Part shown: piece after piece, positions 1-7,672 of the stretch
How the letters are laid out: each line of letters begins with the position of its first letter
Numbering within the stretch: the first letter of the stretch is position 1
Assembly: GCA_028679775.1 (NCBI GenBank)
Contig: JAJRAX010000063.1
Location: 1 to 11,752, forward strand
Direction: 5' to 3'
Origin: Methanothrix sp.
GTDB lineage: Archaea; Halobacteriota; Methanosarcinia; Methanotrichales; Methanotrichaceae
Length of the DNA stretch: 11,752 bases
The notes under the pieces: model-generated
What the model saw: the letters and a program-made list of their open reading frames with translations, nothing else
What the model was told of the DNA's origin: nothing
Databases searched by the model: none
Program-made: the position numbers and the translations under genes

Positions 1-1886
1 AAAAGGGAGCCCGCGAGAGTGAAGAAATCGGCGCGAGTGATTCGTGGCCACTTCCAGATGAATGTTATATTTGCACAGATGGCTGCAGCCCCTTCGATCA
101 ATTTCTCAGCCTTTGCCGCCCGGTCGGTTCGGTCTGATCTCTCAGATTGATCGCCCAAGATCGGCTCGAAATAGACCCGGTCGCATCCTCCGTCGATCGC
201 TCCTCTCACAGTCTCCAGGCTATCGGCATAGACTGCCAGGCTGAGGCCGCGGCCTGCAGGGGCTGACGGTGTGGCTGCCGCAAGAGAAGACCGCGTCTTG
301 TCTGCCAGTTTCATCTCTCTGTAGCTGGCTAAAGCCACCTCAACCTTTTCTCTGCTGGGTCGTCTCTTCTCAAGCAGTGCTTCTTTTACCTTCTCCAAAA
401 GATCGCGACGCAACTGATTCAATGCGCTCAGAGGTGCGAAGAGATCCTCGTTATAGTCCATGCTGATCTTGCGGACGACGAAGGGCGTTCCTCCAGTGCG
501 GCGCAGCTGCGACTCAATCTGCTGGCGGGTGATGGGCTGGTTCTTCGCTTTCTCCATCTGGAATGAAGCCGTCACTGAAATGCTCTTTGCGTCATTCAGC
601 CGAGCCTCCGCCACAGGCCGGCCCTCCTGCCAGGTGAGGCTGATGTCCAGGGGAATCTCGGTCTTTCCTGATGCGATGATCTTCTGTGCCTTCTTGGCGA
701 GGGCTGTGCTGCCAGTGAGGTAGACTCTGGCGCCCGGCCTTATCCTCTCTGGAGTCATAAGTCGGAGCATGCCATCCTTTTGCACAACCTTCTGGACCAC
801 CAGGCCAACCTCCTGTCCCGGTGCCTGGAAGACCAGGCCGTCTCCTTTTTCCGGGCAGAGTGGCCCGGAGAGCCTCACAGCAGCCTCGCCCCTCTGAGTG
901 TCGAATGAGGCCACGCTGCCGACTAAAACGCCCCGGTTGTCTGACGCCTCCCGGCCCATCACATCCTTAGATTCCAGGAGATGACCTTCAGTAAAGCTGC
1001 GGTTGAATGCCAGGGCAAGGTCTCTTTCATCCTCGGCGGAGGGCGTCCATTTTCCTGCCGCTATGGCGTCCAAGGCCTTTCGGTAGATGCAAGTCACTAT
1101 GGCCACGTACTCCGGGGACTTCATCCGTCCTTCGATCTTGAGGGAGGAGACCGGCGAGCGGACGATCCTGTCCAGATGCCGGTAGGTACACAGGTCGCGA
1201 GTGGAGATAAGAAACCGCCCTTTCTGCGGCTGGGCAGAGAGGCCTATTGGCCGGCCGTACTGGTCCTTTTCGCCCTTGAGCAGCACGTAGGCCTTTCGAC
1301 ATGGCTGAGCGCACATCCCCCGGTTGCCGCTACGCCCCCCGATGGCCGAGGAGAGAAGGCATTGTCCTGAGTAGGAGTAGCAGAGAGCCCCGTGAACGAA
1401 GACCTCAACGCCGATTCCCTGGGGATTAATCTCTTTGATCTCATTCAAGCTCACCTCTCTGGCCAGGACGGCTCTCTTGAATCCTGCTCTCTGGGCCCAG
1501 AGCAGGCCTGGAGCGTTGTGGATGGTCATCTGGGTGGAGGCGTGCCTCTCAAGTTCTGGGACGATCTGGCTCGCTAGCAGGGATATGCCCAAATCCTGCA
1601 ACAGCACAGCGTCTGTGCCCATCCGGTAGAGGCGGACCAGGTATTCGCCCACGTCGTCAAGCTCGTTCTCCCTGATGAGTGTGTTGACAGTCACATAGAC
1701 CCTGACGCCGCGCAGGTGAGCGTAGTCGATGGCCTCTCCTAGAGCTGCATCATCAAAGTTGGCAGAGAATTTTCTAGCTCCAAATCGCTTGCCGCTCAGG
1801 TAGACTGCATCGGCTCCAGCGGCGATTGCTGCCTCCAGGGCTTCTCTTGATCCCGCGGGGGCGAGCAGTTCAGGGATTCGTCTCAA
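1..1886 (-). CDS. U32-family protein (RlhA/UbiU-like, Fe-S), C-terminus off window
   Basis: The frame is open from TTG at 1886 to the left edge (628 residues seen, no stop), so the gene is partial at its 3' end. The N-terminus reads PELLAPAGSREALEAAIAAG and is followed by GADAVYL and FGARKFSANF, typical of the U32 TIM-barrel. The signature GALCYSYSGQC...RGMCAQPCR is present. Cys169, Cys176, Cys192 and Cys233 fall almost exactly where UbiU-type U32 proteins bind a [4Fe-4S] cluster. Residues about 385-510 fit the DUF3656-type extension of RlhA (note LNQLRRDLLEKV). From about residue 545 a second barrel-like unit begins (LAVYADSLETVRGAIDGGCD). Known relatives RlhA and TrhP hydroxylate 23S rRNA or tRNA; the substrate here is unknown and the label 'peptidase' or 'collagenase' is probably misleading. 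The only in-frame start after the upstream TAG is TTG1886, with GGAG 7 bases ahead. It overlaps the stop of the upstream gene by 4 bases, implying translational coupling. Confidence 0.9.
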   Translation of the reverse strand, partial: MRRIPELLAPAGSREALEAAIAAGADAVYLSGKRFGARKFSANFDDAALGEAIDYAHLRGVRVYVTVNTLIRENELDDVGEYLVRLYRMGTDAVLLQDLGISLLASQIVPELERHASTQMTIHNAPGLLWAQRAGFKRAVLAREVSLNEIKEINPQGIGVEVFVHGALCYSYSGQCLLSSAIGGRSGNRGMCAQPCRKAYVLLKGEKDQYGRPIGLSAQPQKGRFLISTRDLCTYRHLDRIVRSPVSSLKIEGRMKSPEYVAIVTCIYRKALDAIAAGKWTPSAEDERDLALAFNRSFTEGHLLESKDVMGREASDNRGVLVGSVASFDTQRGEAAVRLSGPLCPEKGDGLVFQAPGQEVGLVVQKVVQKDGMLRLMTPERIRPGARVYLTGSTALAKKAQKIIASGKTEIPLDISLTWQEGRPVAEARLNDAKSISVTASFQMEKAKNQPITRQQIESQLRRTGGTPFVVRKISMDYNEDLFAPLSALNQLRRDLLEKVKEALLEKRRPSREKVEVALASYREMKLADKTRSSLAAATPSAPAGRGLSLAVYADSLETVRGAIDGGCDRVYFEPILGDQSERSDRTDRAAKAEKLIEGAAAICANITFIWKWPRITRADFFTLAGSL

Positions 1887-2458
1887 GGTTGATCTCCACT
1901 ATTGCCATCTATGTCTTCAATGGCCTTTACGATGCTCTGCCATTCCTGGCAGTAGATGACCTGATCTGGGTAATCCAAAATGTTCGTGTCGTTCAAGCTC
2001 CAGGGGTGCAAGAAGAGCACACCGCGTCGATTCTCGTCGCTTTTCACAAACTCCACAATGTTGAGATCGAGGTCGTCAATCAGCAGATCGCATGGTATGC
2101 TGTGCTTTGTACCTGTTCGGGCATGATGATATTGCTTTAAGCAAGGGAAGTTGGCCTTGAGCCATCTTCGAGTGGCATCTTCCGTGTGGGGTCTTCGGGC
2201 CGTGACCACCATCAGATCATGTCCGGCGAGCTGTTTTACTGCGCGCTGAGCTCCCTCGATTGTGGGGACTCGCATGACGTATTCCGGATCGGACAAAAGT
2301 CGTGAGATCTCAGTCCAGATCTCAATTCCGTCAAAGCTCCAGTGGGCTCTTGTGATATCGCTCTTGCTGTACCTCCGTCCATAATCCTTCTCGATCTCCT
2401 TGAGCACAGCGCTGACCTGGTCAGCCAAGACTCCGTCGATATCAATCCCGATCTTCAA
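1883..2458 (-). CDS. 5'(3')-deoxyribonucleotidase-like HAD phosphatase (NT5C type)
   Basis: This is a 191-residue cytoplasmic HAD-superfamily protein resembling the NT5C family, which removes phosphate from deoxynucleoside monophosphates. Motif I is KIGIDIDGVLAD (nucleophile Asp6, acid/base Asp8). Motif II is VVTAR (Thr86). A lysine near 118 (TKH) suits motif III, and motif IV is CDLLIDD (Asp128, Asp129). The C-terminal GVLFLHPW and the final helix also fit the family. I chose TTG at 2458 because AAGGAG (2467-2472) lies 8 bases ahead and the catalytic motif begins directly after it. A longer frame from TTG 2581 would add 41 unconserved-looking residues and run through the probable promoter. 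It is the first gene of an operon with the U32 gene, whose TTG start overlaps this stop. The exact substrate is not shown by sequence; other small phosphates are possible. Confidence 0.82.
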   Translation of the reverse strand: MKIGIDIDGVLADQVSAVLKEIEKDYGRRYSKSDITRAHWSFDGIEIWTEISRLLSDPEYVMRVPTIEGAQRAVKQLAGHDLMVVTARRPHTEDATRRWLKANFPCLKQYHHARTGTKHSIPCDLLIDDLDLNIVEFVKSDENRRGVLFLHPWSLNDTNILDYPDQVIYCQEWQSIVKAIEDIDGNSGDQP

Positions 2459-2505
2459 AGCACGATCTCCTTGGTTGCGTCTCTTGGTTAAGTGGGGTTG
2501 AGTAG

Positions 2506-2520
2506 TGATAAATCTTTTCC
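2506..2520 (-). promoter_or_regulatory. Probable TATA/BRE for the nucleotidase-U32 operon
   Basis: On the minus strand the sequence reads GGAAAAGATTTATCAC, a purine-rich BRE-like run followed by a TATA-like TTTATC. Its centre is about 50 bases before the TTG at 2458, leaving a leader of roughly 25 bases that contains the AAGGAG site. It is inferred from spacing only. Confidence 0.4.
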
Positions 2521-2580
2521 AATTCCAATTATCGGATAGCGCCGTCAATTTATCTGCGGCACTTCTACAATAATATGACA

Positions 2581-2592
2581 AATTTTAAATAG
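2581..2592 (+). promoter_or_regulatory. Probable TATA box for the secreted deaminase
   Basis: AATTTTAAATAG follows a GACA-AA stretch and is centred near 2587. A start of transcription about 26 bases later would give a leader of roughly 30 bases that includes the GGGGG ribosome site at 2632-2636. The divergent operon promoter lies about 70 bases away. Confidence 0.4.
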
Positions 2593-2644
2593 TATCCGCG
2601 GCTGTCATAATGGATTATTCATCATTTATTTGGGGGATATAGAT

Positions 2645-4192
2645 TTGAAGCTCAGATCCATTGAGGTTGTATTTTTGATTGTGCTTTTAGCATTTTCAGC
2701 CCCGGTTCTCTTTGCTGATGGAAGCGATGATGTGGGCAGTGCGACATCGAGAGAAGAGCTAGTCGCACGGCAGTTCGACGCCTTAAGGCAGAATCCTGAG
2801 GAATTGAGGGCCTTCTTTCTGGCCATGCCCAAGGGCGGAGATATCCACAACCATTTGACTGGAGCAGTTTATGCCGAGAATCTGATAGATCAGGCAGTTG
2901 CAGGGGACCTTTGCGTAAGTCTAGATAACTACACGGTCTCAGCCAATTACTGCGACACGAACAACTCAGAACCTGTTGATGACGCCTATTCGAACTCCAA
3001 GCTGTATGGCAAAATAGTCGACGCTTGGTCAATGAGGGATTCCGAGTTGCTCGACGATGAGGACGAGAGCCAGCGCGACCATTTCTTCAACACCTTCGGA
3101 ACCTTCGGAGGAACGACAGGAAATACCAGCGCTCTGTTGGCATATCTTCGGTCCAGCGCGTACCGGGAGAATGTGGCGTATCTTGAAATCATGACCGGCG
3201 CCGGATCAGCTGCAGCTAACCTGGGCAGCACTGTTGGGTGGGACGACAACCTATCGGCGTTTTACAGCAAGCTCGTAGACAACGGCCTTGGTTCTGTCTC
3301 CCAAAGCCTGAGCGATTACATAAATGATACTGATAGCGGTTCATTGAGCATTCTTAATAATGAGGGCGATCCTGGGAGCAGCATCCCTGTCCGTTACATT
3401 CTATCAGGCACCAGGACGATGTCTAAAGAGAGGGTCTTCGGCCAGCTCGCGGCGGCCTTCGATGCTGTTAATAGATCAAGCCTGGCAGTAGGCGTGACAC
3501 TCCTGGCAGCCGAGGACAATTGGCGATCCAGAGAGGACTACTCCCTGCAGATGGAGATGGTCGGTTTCCTTCACAGCATCTATCCAAATGTCAGCATAGC
3601 TCTGCATGCAGGAGAGCTGAATCTCGGGCTCGTGCCGACTGATGACCTTAGGTTCCACATAAAAGAGGCTGTTGAAGTCGCACACGCTTCAAGAATCGGA
3701 CACGGAGTGGATATTATGTGGGAGCTGGACTCCGATGAGACCCTTAAAGAAATGGCCAGGAACCATGTGGCAATTGAGATCATGCCTGTGAGCAACCGGG
3801 TTATCCTCGGGGTAACCGGAAAGGACCATCCGTTCCCTGTCTACTTTGAGCGCGGGGTGCCTGTTGTTCTGGCTTCAGACGACGCTGGAGTGCTGCGTAC
3901 TGATCTCGGCGAGCAGTTTGTGGTCATAGCTTCTGATTATCCCCAGATCAAGTACCAGGATTTCAAAAAATTTGTGAGAAACAGCATCGAATACAGCTTC
4001 CTGGAGGGAAAAAGCATATGGTCGTCCAAAGGAGATTACACCAGATTGGTCCCCGAATGCTCAGGCTGCAATCCGGGATCCGATAACCTTGAAGCAAAGT
4101 GCAAGGCCTTCCTAAACGGGAACAATAAGGCCAAAATCCAATGGAAGCTGGAAGGTGATTTAGCTGCATTCGAGGAAAAGTATTCTAAGTGA
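2645..4192 (+). CDS. Secreted adenosine deaminase-family metallohydrolase
   Basis: This is a 515-residue member of the adenosine/AMP deaminase amidohydrolase family, which removes the 6-amino group of adenosine to give inosine using one zinc ion. The metal and catalytic residues are complete: HNH (His68, His70, in GGDIHNHLTGA), HAGE (His321, Glu324), IGHG (His353) and ASDDAG (Asp412, Asp413). TTG at 2645 is preferred because GGGGG lies 8 bases ahead and the product then begins with a clean signal peptide: KLRS, a hydrophobic run (IEVVFLIVLLAFSAPVLFA), then DGSDD. A TTG at 2630 in frame lacks a ribosome site. The protein is therefore predicted to act outside the membrane. Extra length over cytosolic enzymes (about 350 residues) lies in an insert before the HAGE motif and a Cys-containing tail (ECSGCNPGS, KCKAF) that could form disulfides; this recalls extracellular ADGF/ADA2-like enzymes. 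Substrate preference is not provable here. Confidence 0.86.
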   Translation: MKLRSIEVVFLIVLLAFSAPVLFADGSDDVGSATSREELVARQFDALRQNPEELRAFFLAMPKGGDIHNHLTGAVYAENLIDQAVAGDLCVSLDNYTVSANYCDTNNSEPVDDAYSNSKLYGKIVDAWSMRDSELLDDEDESQRDHFFNTFGTFGGTTGNTSALLAYLRSSAYRENVAYLEIMTGAGSAAANLGSTVGWDDNLSAFYSKLVDNGLGSVSQSLSDYINDTDSGSLSILNNEGDPGSSIPVRYILSGTRTMSKERVFGQLAAAFDAVNRSSLAVGVTLLAAEDNWRSREDYSLQMEMVGFLHSIYPNVSIALHAGELNLGLVPTDDLRFHIKEAVEVAHASRIGHGVDIMWELDSDETLKEMARNHVAIEIMPVSNRVILGVTGKDHPFPVYFERGVPVVLASDDAGVLRTDLGEQFVVIASDYPQIKYQDFKKFVRNSIEYSFLEGKSIWSSKGDYTRLVPECSGCNPGSDNLEAKCKAFLNGNNKAKIQWKLEGDLAAFEEKYSK

Positions 4193-4277
4193 GTGACAAA
4201 TGCAAAATTCGCGGCTCAGCGGTCCGATTTTAACGGCAAGGACGCTGGCCGCTTGCATTGCGTGGATTGGGGGTAAA

Positions 4278-4418
4278 GTGACTTCCTCCCATGCCACTGA
4301 AGGGGCAGGGCTTCCTGCTTCATCGAGCACGCGGAGCGAAAGTAATGAAAGGGGTACGATTCATCCCATCTCCTTCAGGGGATGGGTCTTCTCTACCCCT
4401 TTACCCCAACGTTATAAT
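4278..4418 (+). mobile_element. Solo IS200/IS605-type terminus with two hairpins (element scar)
   Basis: GTGACTTCCTCCCATGCC...CTGAAGG...GGGCTTCCTGCTTCA (4278-4323) forms one stem: CCC-A-TGCC against GGCA-GGG, with a bulged A. CCCATCTCC-TTCA-GGGGATGGG (4365-4386) forms a second 9-pair stem with one G-T pair, followed by TCTTCTCTACCCC. These are the shapes and words seen at the right end of IS200/IS605 and IS1341 elements, next to tnpB and including its omega RNA 3' end. No tnpA or tnpB frame is present. A related copy lies at 8291-8355. The 334-base stretch 4193-4526 holds this scar and the kinase promoter; I see no gene in it. Assignment is from remembered terminus patterns. Confidence 0.55.
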
Positions 4419-4484
4419 TTATTTGGTATGTTTGTCTCTATAGTTGGCTTGATTTTGTAGCTAGCTAGATGTATCTAAAATTCC

Positions 4485-4500
4485 CCGAAAGAGATATAAT
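4485..4500 (+). promoter_or_regulatory. Archaeal TATA/BRE promoter of the sensor kinase, leaderless layout
   Basis: CCGAAAGAGATATAAT provides a BRE-like CGAAA followed by ATATAAT centred near 4497. Standard archaeal spacing would place transcription start around 4522-4526, only a few bases ahead of ATG 4527. No Shine-Dalgarno site precedes the ATG, which agrees with a leaderless message. Confidence 0.6.
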
Positions 4501-4526
4501 CTTAGACCATTTGGTTTGTAGTAGTC

Positions 4527-6935
4527 ATGAGCAACGACATTGTAGACCACTTGCGTGTTGAGGAAGCTTTGCAGGACCCTACGCAAGTCTCAGAAATCAG
4601 CAAAGCTCAGTACGAGCAAGTCGTCTCAATGATATCCGATATCATCTGGCGCTATGATGTCGATGCCAAAGGAGAGAACGCAGGCTCTTATATCTCGCCG
4701 GTTGCAGACCGATTGCTCGGCCTGCCGGATGGTAGCATCAGCAATAGCTTTGAGAGATATTTTTCCTATGTCCATCCTGATGACTTGCCAGTTGTTCGGC
4801 AGATGCTCTTTGAGGGAATTCGGACGCTCGGCAAGGAGTGGACAAAAGAATACCGTTTGATTAAAGCAGACGGATCGATCCTCTGGGTTCGGTCCAGAGG
4901 TTCTGCCTATCGCCTGGAAAATGGCCTGATGGTCGGATTTGGGACCACGAGCGATATTACCGACAGCAAGCGGGCGGAAAAATCACTCATTAACAGCGAG
5001 GAGCGATACAGATCCGTCGTCGAAAATGCAGCAGAAGGGATTGTTGTTGCTCAGGATGACAAATTGCAGTATGCGAATCCTCGTGCCCTCCGGATGCTTC
5101 AGGTCAGTCTCAAAGAGATCGGAGATGCGTCATTCGTCTACTTTATCCATCCTGATGATAGAGCATTCGTCTTCGATCGTTACCAGAAGCGTATCAGGGG
5201 CGAGGATGTTGTCCAGAACTACGATTTTCGGGTGTTAGGCAAGAGCGGACTGCTGACATGGGTCCAGATCTCAGCAGTGAGGATCATATGGAACAATCGG
5301 TCTGCGACGCTAAACTTTCTCATCGACATAACCGAGCGAAAAAAGATGGAAGATGCACTGCATTATAGCGAAACACGGTATAAGGAATTATTTGACAATA
5401 TCAGCAGTGGTGTGGCTATTTATAGAGCCATAGACGATGGCAACGATTTTATCATCGAGAATCTTAACAAGGCAGGAGAAAAGCTGGACGGCGATTTTAA
5501 GAGAGATCTCATTGGCAAGAGCATCTTAGAAGCTCGCCCAGGCATTAAGGAATTTGGGCTTTTTGATGTCTTAAAAAGGGTGTGGGAGACCGGCGTTCCG
5601 GAGCATTTCCCAATAGCTCATTACCAGGATACCAGGCTCTCAGGATGGTATGAGAACTATGTATACAGATTGCCTTCTGGGGAAATCGTTGCCGTCTATG
5701 ACAATCTCTCCGAGAGAAAGCTGGCTGAGGAGGAATTGCTGAAAACAAATCATCAACTTGAGGAAATCATCGTCCAGGCCAAAGAATTGGCCCTGCAAGC
5801 AGAGATGGCCAGCATCGCCAAGAGCGAATTTCTGGCTAACATGAGTCATGAGATCAGAACCCCCATGAATGCGATCATAGGCATGACTGGTCTTCTACTG
5901 GATGAGAATCTCACTTCTGAGCAGAGAGAATATGCCGAGATCATTCGTAGCAGTGGGCAAGGGTTGCTTGTCATCATAAACGACATCCTCGACTTCTCAA
6001 AGATAGAAGCGAACAAGATCGAGCTGGAGTGCCAGCCCGTTTGCCTTGGGAGATGTGTTAGGGAGGCTCTGGATATTGTCGAGATTGCGGCTTTTGAAAA
6101 GGGACTGAAGACCTCATACCTAATCGAGAAAGACACTCCTGAGATCGTTTTGGGTGACTCCACAAGGATCCGGCAGGTTTTGGTCAATTTACTGAATAAT
6201 GCTGTCAAGTTCACGAATAAGGGCGAAGTGACTGTCTTGGTCTCCAGCAGAAAACTTGAAGGCATCAGTCATGAGATCCATTTCGAAGTGAAGGATACAG
6301 GAATCGGGATTCCTGATGAGAAGAAGAACCGCTTATTCCAATCCTTCAGCCAGGTTGATGCATCGACTACACGCAAGTATGGTGGTACAGGGCTTGGCCT
6401 GGCCATAAGCAAGAGGCTCGTAGAGCTAATGGGCGGGAGAATTTGGGTTGATAGTGATGTCGGAGAGGGGTCTATATTTCATTTTACCATCCGAGTTGAG
6501 CCTACAATCTGCAAACCGGTAGCATTCAACCAGCTCAGCTCTCTGGATTTGGCTCATCCTGCAAACCACGACCTGCAGATACTGCTTGCCGAAGATAACA
6601 CGGTTAACCAGATGGTGACTCAGAAAATGCTTAACAAGCTCGGTTACAGGGCAGATGTGGCGGCAAACGGCATCGAGGTCCTGCAGGCTTTAGAGCAAAA
6701 GGCCTACGATGTCATCTTGATGGATTTACAGATGCCGGAAATGGATGGTTTGGAGGCGACCCGAATCATACGCCAAAGATGGACTGATGAACTCAGGATA
6801 ATCGCAATGACTGCATCAGCACTGGTGGGCGATCGTGAGATGTGTCTTGCTGCGGGCATGGATGGCTATATCAGCAAACCGGTAACCTTCGAGGAGCTGC
6901 ATGCAGCTCTTCAATCCTGCGAAAAGAGTAAATAA
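4527..6935 (+). CDS. PAS-PAS-PAS-HisKA-HATPase-REC hybrid sensor histidine kinase
   Basis: This 802-residue protein has no membrane segment or signal peptide, so it should sense a cytoplasmic signal. Three PAS modules occupy about 30-150, 157-272 and 283-400. The first two carry PAC endings (FGTTSDITDSKRAE, NFLIDITERKKMED) and the third ends VYDNLSERKLAEEE. A short coiled linker follows. HisKA holds the phosphoacceptor His441 in FLANMSHEIRTPMNA. The ATPase domain has an N box (NLLNNAVKF, Asn557), G1 (DTGIGI, 590-595) and G2 (GGTGLGLAIS, 619-628). The C-terminal receiver (683-800) has acidic Glu689/Asp690, phosphoacceptor Asp733 (MDLQMPEMDG), Thr762 and Lys784, so all key residues are intact. 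No Hpt domain, response regulator or output protein is nearby, so the phosphate route is unknown. It stands alone between an insertion-element scar and a small basic protein gene. Confidence 0.95.
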   Translation: MSNDIVDHLRVEEALQDPTQVSEISKAQYEQVVSMISDIIWRYDVDAKGENAGSYISPVADRLLGLPDGSISNSFERYFSYVHPDDLPVVRQMLFEGIRTLGKEWTKEYRLIKADGSILWVRSRGSAYRLENGLMVGFGTTSDITDSKRAEKSLINSEERYRSVVENAAEGIVVAQDDKLQYANPRALRMLQVSLKEIGDASFVYFIHPDDRAFVFDRYQKRIRGEDVVQNYDFRVLGKSGLLTWVQISAVRIIWNNRSATLNFLIDITERKKMEDALHYSETRYKELFDNISSGVAIYRAIDDGNDFIIENLNKAGEKLDGDFKRDLIGKSILEARPGIKEFGLFDVLKRVWETGVPEHFPIAHYQDTRLSGWYENYVYRLPSGEIVAVYDNLSERKLAEEELLKTNHQLEEIIVQAKELALQAEMASIAKSEFLANMSHEIRTPMNAIIGMTGLLLDENLTSEQREYAEIIRSSGQGLLVIINDILDFSKIEANKIELECQPVCLGRCVREALDIVEIAAFEKGLKTSYLIEKDTPEIVLGDSTRIRQVLVNLLNNAVKFTNKGEVTVLVSSRKLEGISHEIHFEVKDTGIGIPDEKKNRLFQSFSQVDASTTRKYGGTGLGLAISKRLVELMGGRIWVDSDVGEGSIFHFTIRVEPTICKPVAFNQLSSLDLAHPANHDLQILLAEDNTVNQMVTQKMLNKLGYRADVAANGIEVLQALEQKAYDVILMDLQMPEMDGLEATRIIRQRWTDELRIIAMTASALVGDREMCLAAGMDGYISKPVTFEELHAALQSCEKSK

Positions 6936-6993
6936 TCGGCAATCGATTTATTCATCAAAGTGGGCACACTACCTCCTGCACAATGGTACAGGG

Positions 6994-7002
6994 ATATTAT
7001 TA
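6994..7002 (+). promoter_or_regulatory. Possible TATA box for the small lysine-rich gene
   Basis: ATATTATTA is centred near 6998. A transcription start about 26 bases on would leave a leader of about 29 bases carrying GAGGTGAT ahead of ATG 7053. The BRE side is weak. Confidence 0.35.
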
Positions 7003-7052
7003 AGACGGAAAGAGTTAAAGAGGATCAGCCAAAGGCGTAGCGAGGTGATTGC

Positions 7053-7190
7053 ATGCCAACAAGTAAGAAGCAGCTGGAGAAGCTGAACAAAGTGAAAAAG
7101 GCCAAGGCAGAAGAGCTCTCGAAGCAGGCAGCTTTGGGTAGCGAATCCGCTAAGAAGAAGCTCAAGAAGCTTCAGAAGAAAATCAAGTGA
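7053..7190 (+). CDS. Small lysine-rich hypothetical protein (45 aa)
   Basis: ATG at 7053 is preceded by GAGGTGAT (7042-7049), a strong ribosome site at good spacing, and the frame ends in TGA at 7188-7190. The 45-residue product starts MPTSKKQLEKLNKVKKAKAE and contains 16 lysines, no cysteine or aromatic residue, and alternating hydrophobic positions (L, V, A, I). It is probably one or two highly charged amphipathic helices, possibly binding nucleic acid. No known family is recognised. The stop is followed by a U-rich run (TTATTTCCTTTTTAACG, 7210-7226) that could end transcription. The ribosome site, clean codons and terminator-like tail support a real gene despite the length. Confidence 0.65.
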   Translation: MPTSKKQLEKLNKVKKAKAEELSKQAALGSESAKKKLKKLQKKIK

Positions 7191-7325
7191 ACCGCCTGGC
7201 CGTTCCACATATCTTATTTCCTTTTTAACGGGCCAAATTTTTCTCGGCAGAGTGCGGCTGGTCAATCACATATCCAACGATAACTATAACAAGATTGCAT
7301 TACGATCAGGTTGTGGTGACATACA

Positions 7326-7580
7326 ACGGATACTATCGATTTTGACATCCTGAAAGCATTAAACGACCTTAAGGTTCCATATCCAAAGGCAGATCGAATT
7401 AATTCTTTGTTGAAACTTGATCCGGAAGAGCTTGGGGCACGCCTTGGTGTCTTGGAGATGCAGGGATACATCAAGACTAAAACTGAAACTGATATGGAAG
7501 GCTTTTGCCTTCCCAACGGCATATGTGCGGCGGGGTTGACTAATGACGGGAAAAGAGCTCTAGCTGGGCCGAGATGGTAA
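7326..7580 (+). CDS. Winged-helix-like small protein with non-canonical start
   Basis: The frame from 7320 to the TAA at 7578-7580 encodes a coherent small domain: DFDILKALNDL (helix 1), DPEELGARLGVLEMQGYIKT (helix-turn-recognition helix and start of the wing), then GLTNDGKRALAG as the usual closing strand and helix. This resembles archaeal winged helix-turn-helix regulators, about 84 residues. A TGA in frame at 7317-7319 and no ATG, GTG or TTG before residue 28 leave ACG at 7326 as the best-placed start: it sits 6 bases after GGTGA and is one base away from ATG. CTG at 7350 is another option. A TATA-like ACTATAAC (7283-7290) fits this start. It may be a gene with a rare start, a frameshifted gene, or a recently damaged one. 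No Cys pair or ligand domain is evident. Confidence 0.5.
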   Translation, partial: TDTIDFDILKALNDLKVPYPKADRINSLLKLDPEELGARLGVLEMQGYIKTKTETDMEGFCLPNGICAAGLTNDGKRALAGPRW

Positions 7581-7672
7581 ATTATCCCAAAAGGGTACCT
7601 CCTCTTCTGCCCAGTCCTGCCCATGAGCAGCCATATGCGAGCATGTGGCAGTCAAGGAATCGACTATCAAAA

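Noticed and set aside
981..1370. Plus-strand 129-residue frame opposite the U32 gene
   Set aside because: The minus-strand U32 frame here has clear conserved motifs; this frame shows no domain and no promoter or ribosome site.
4200..4460. 86-residue plus-strand frame in the intergenic stretch
   Set aside because: It reads straight through the two-hairpin IS terminus and yields low-complexity Ser/Thr text with no ribosome site.
5846..6265. 139-residue minus-strand frame inside the kinase gene
   Set aside because: It is the antisense of the HisKA/ATPase region, whose plus-strand motifs are unmistakable.
7262..7624. 120-residue minus-strand frame opposite the winged-helix frame
   Set aside because: The plus-strand reading gives a recognisable helix-turn-helix pattern; the minus reading has no coherent domain or start signal.
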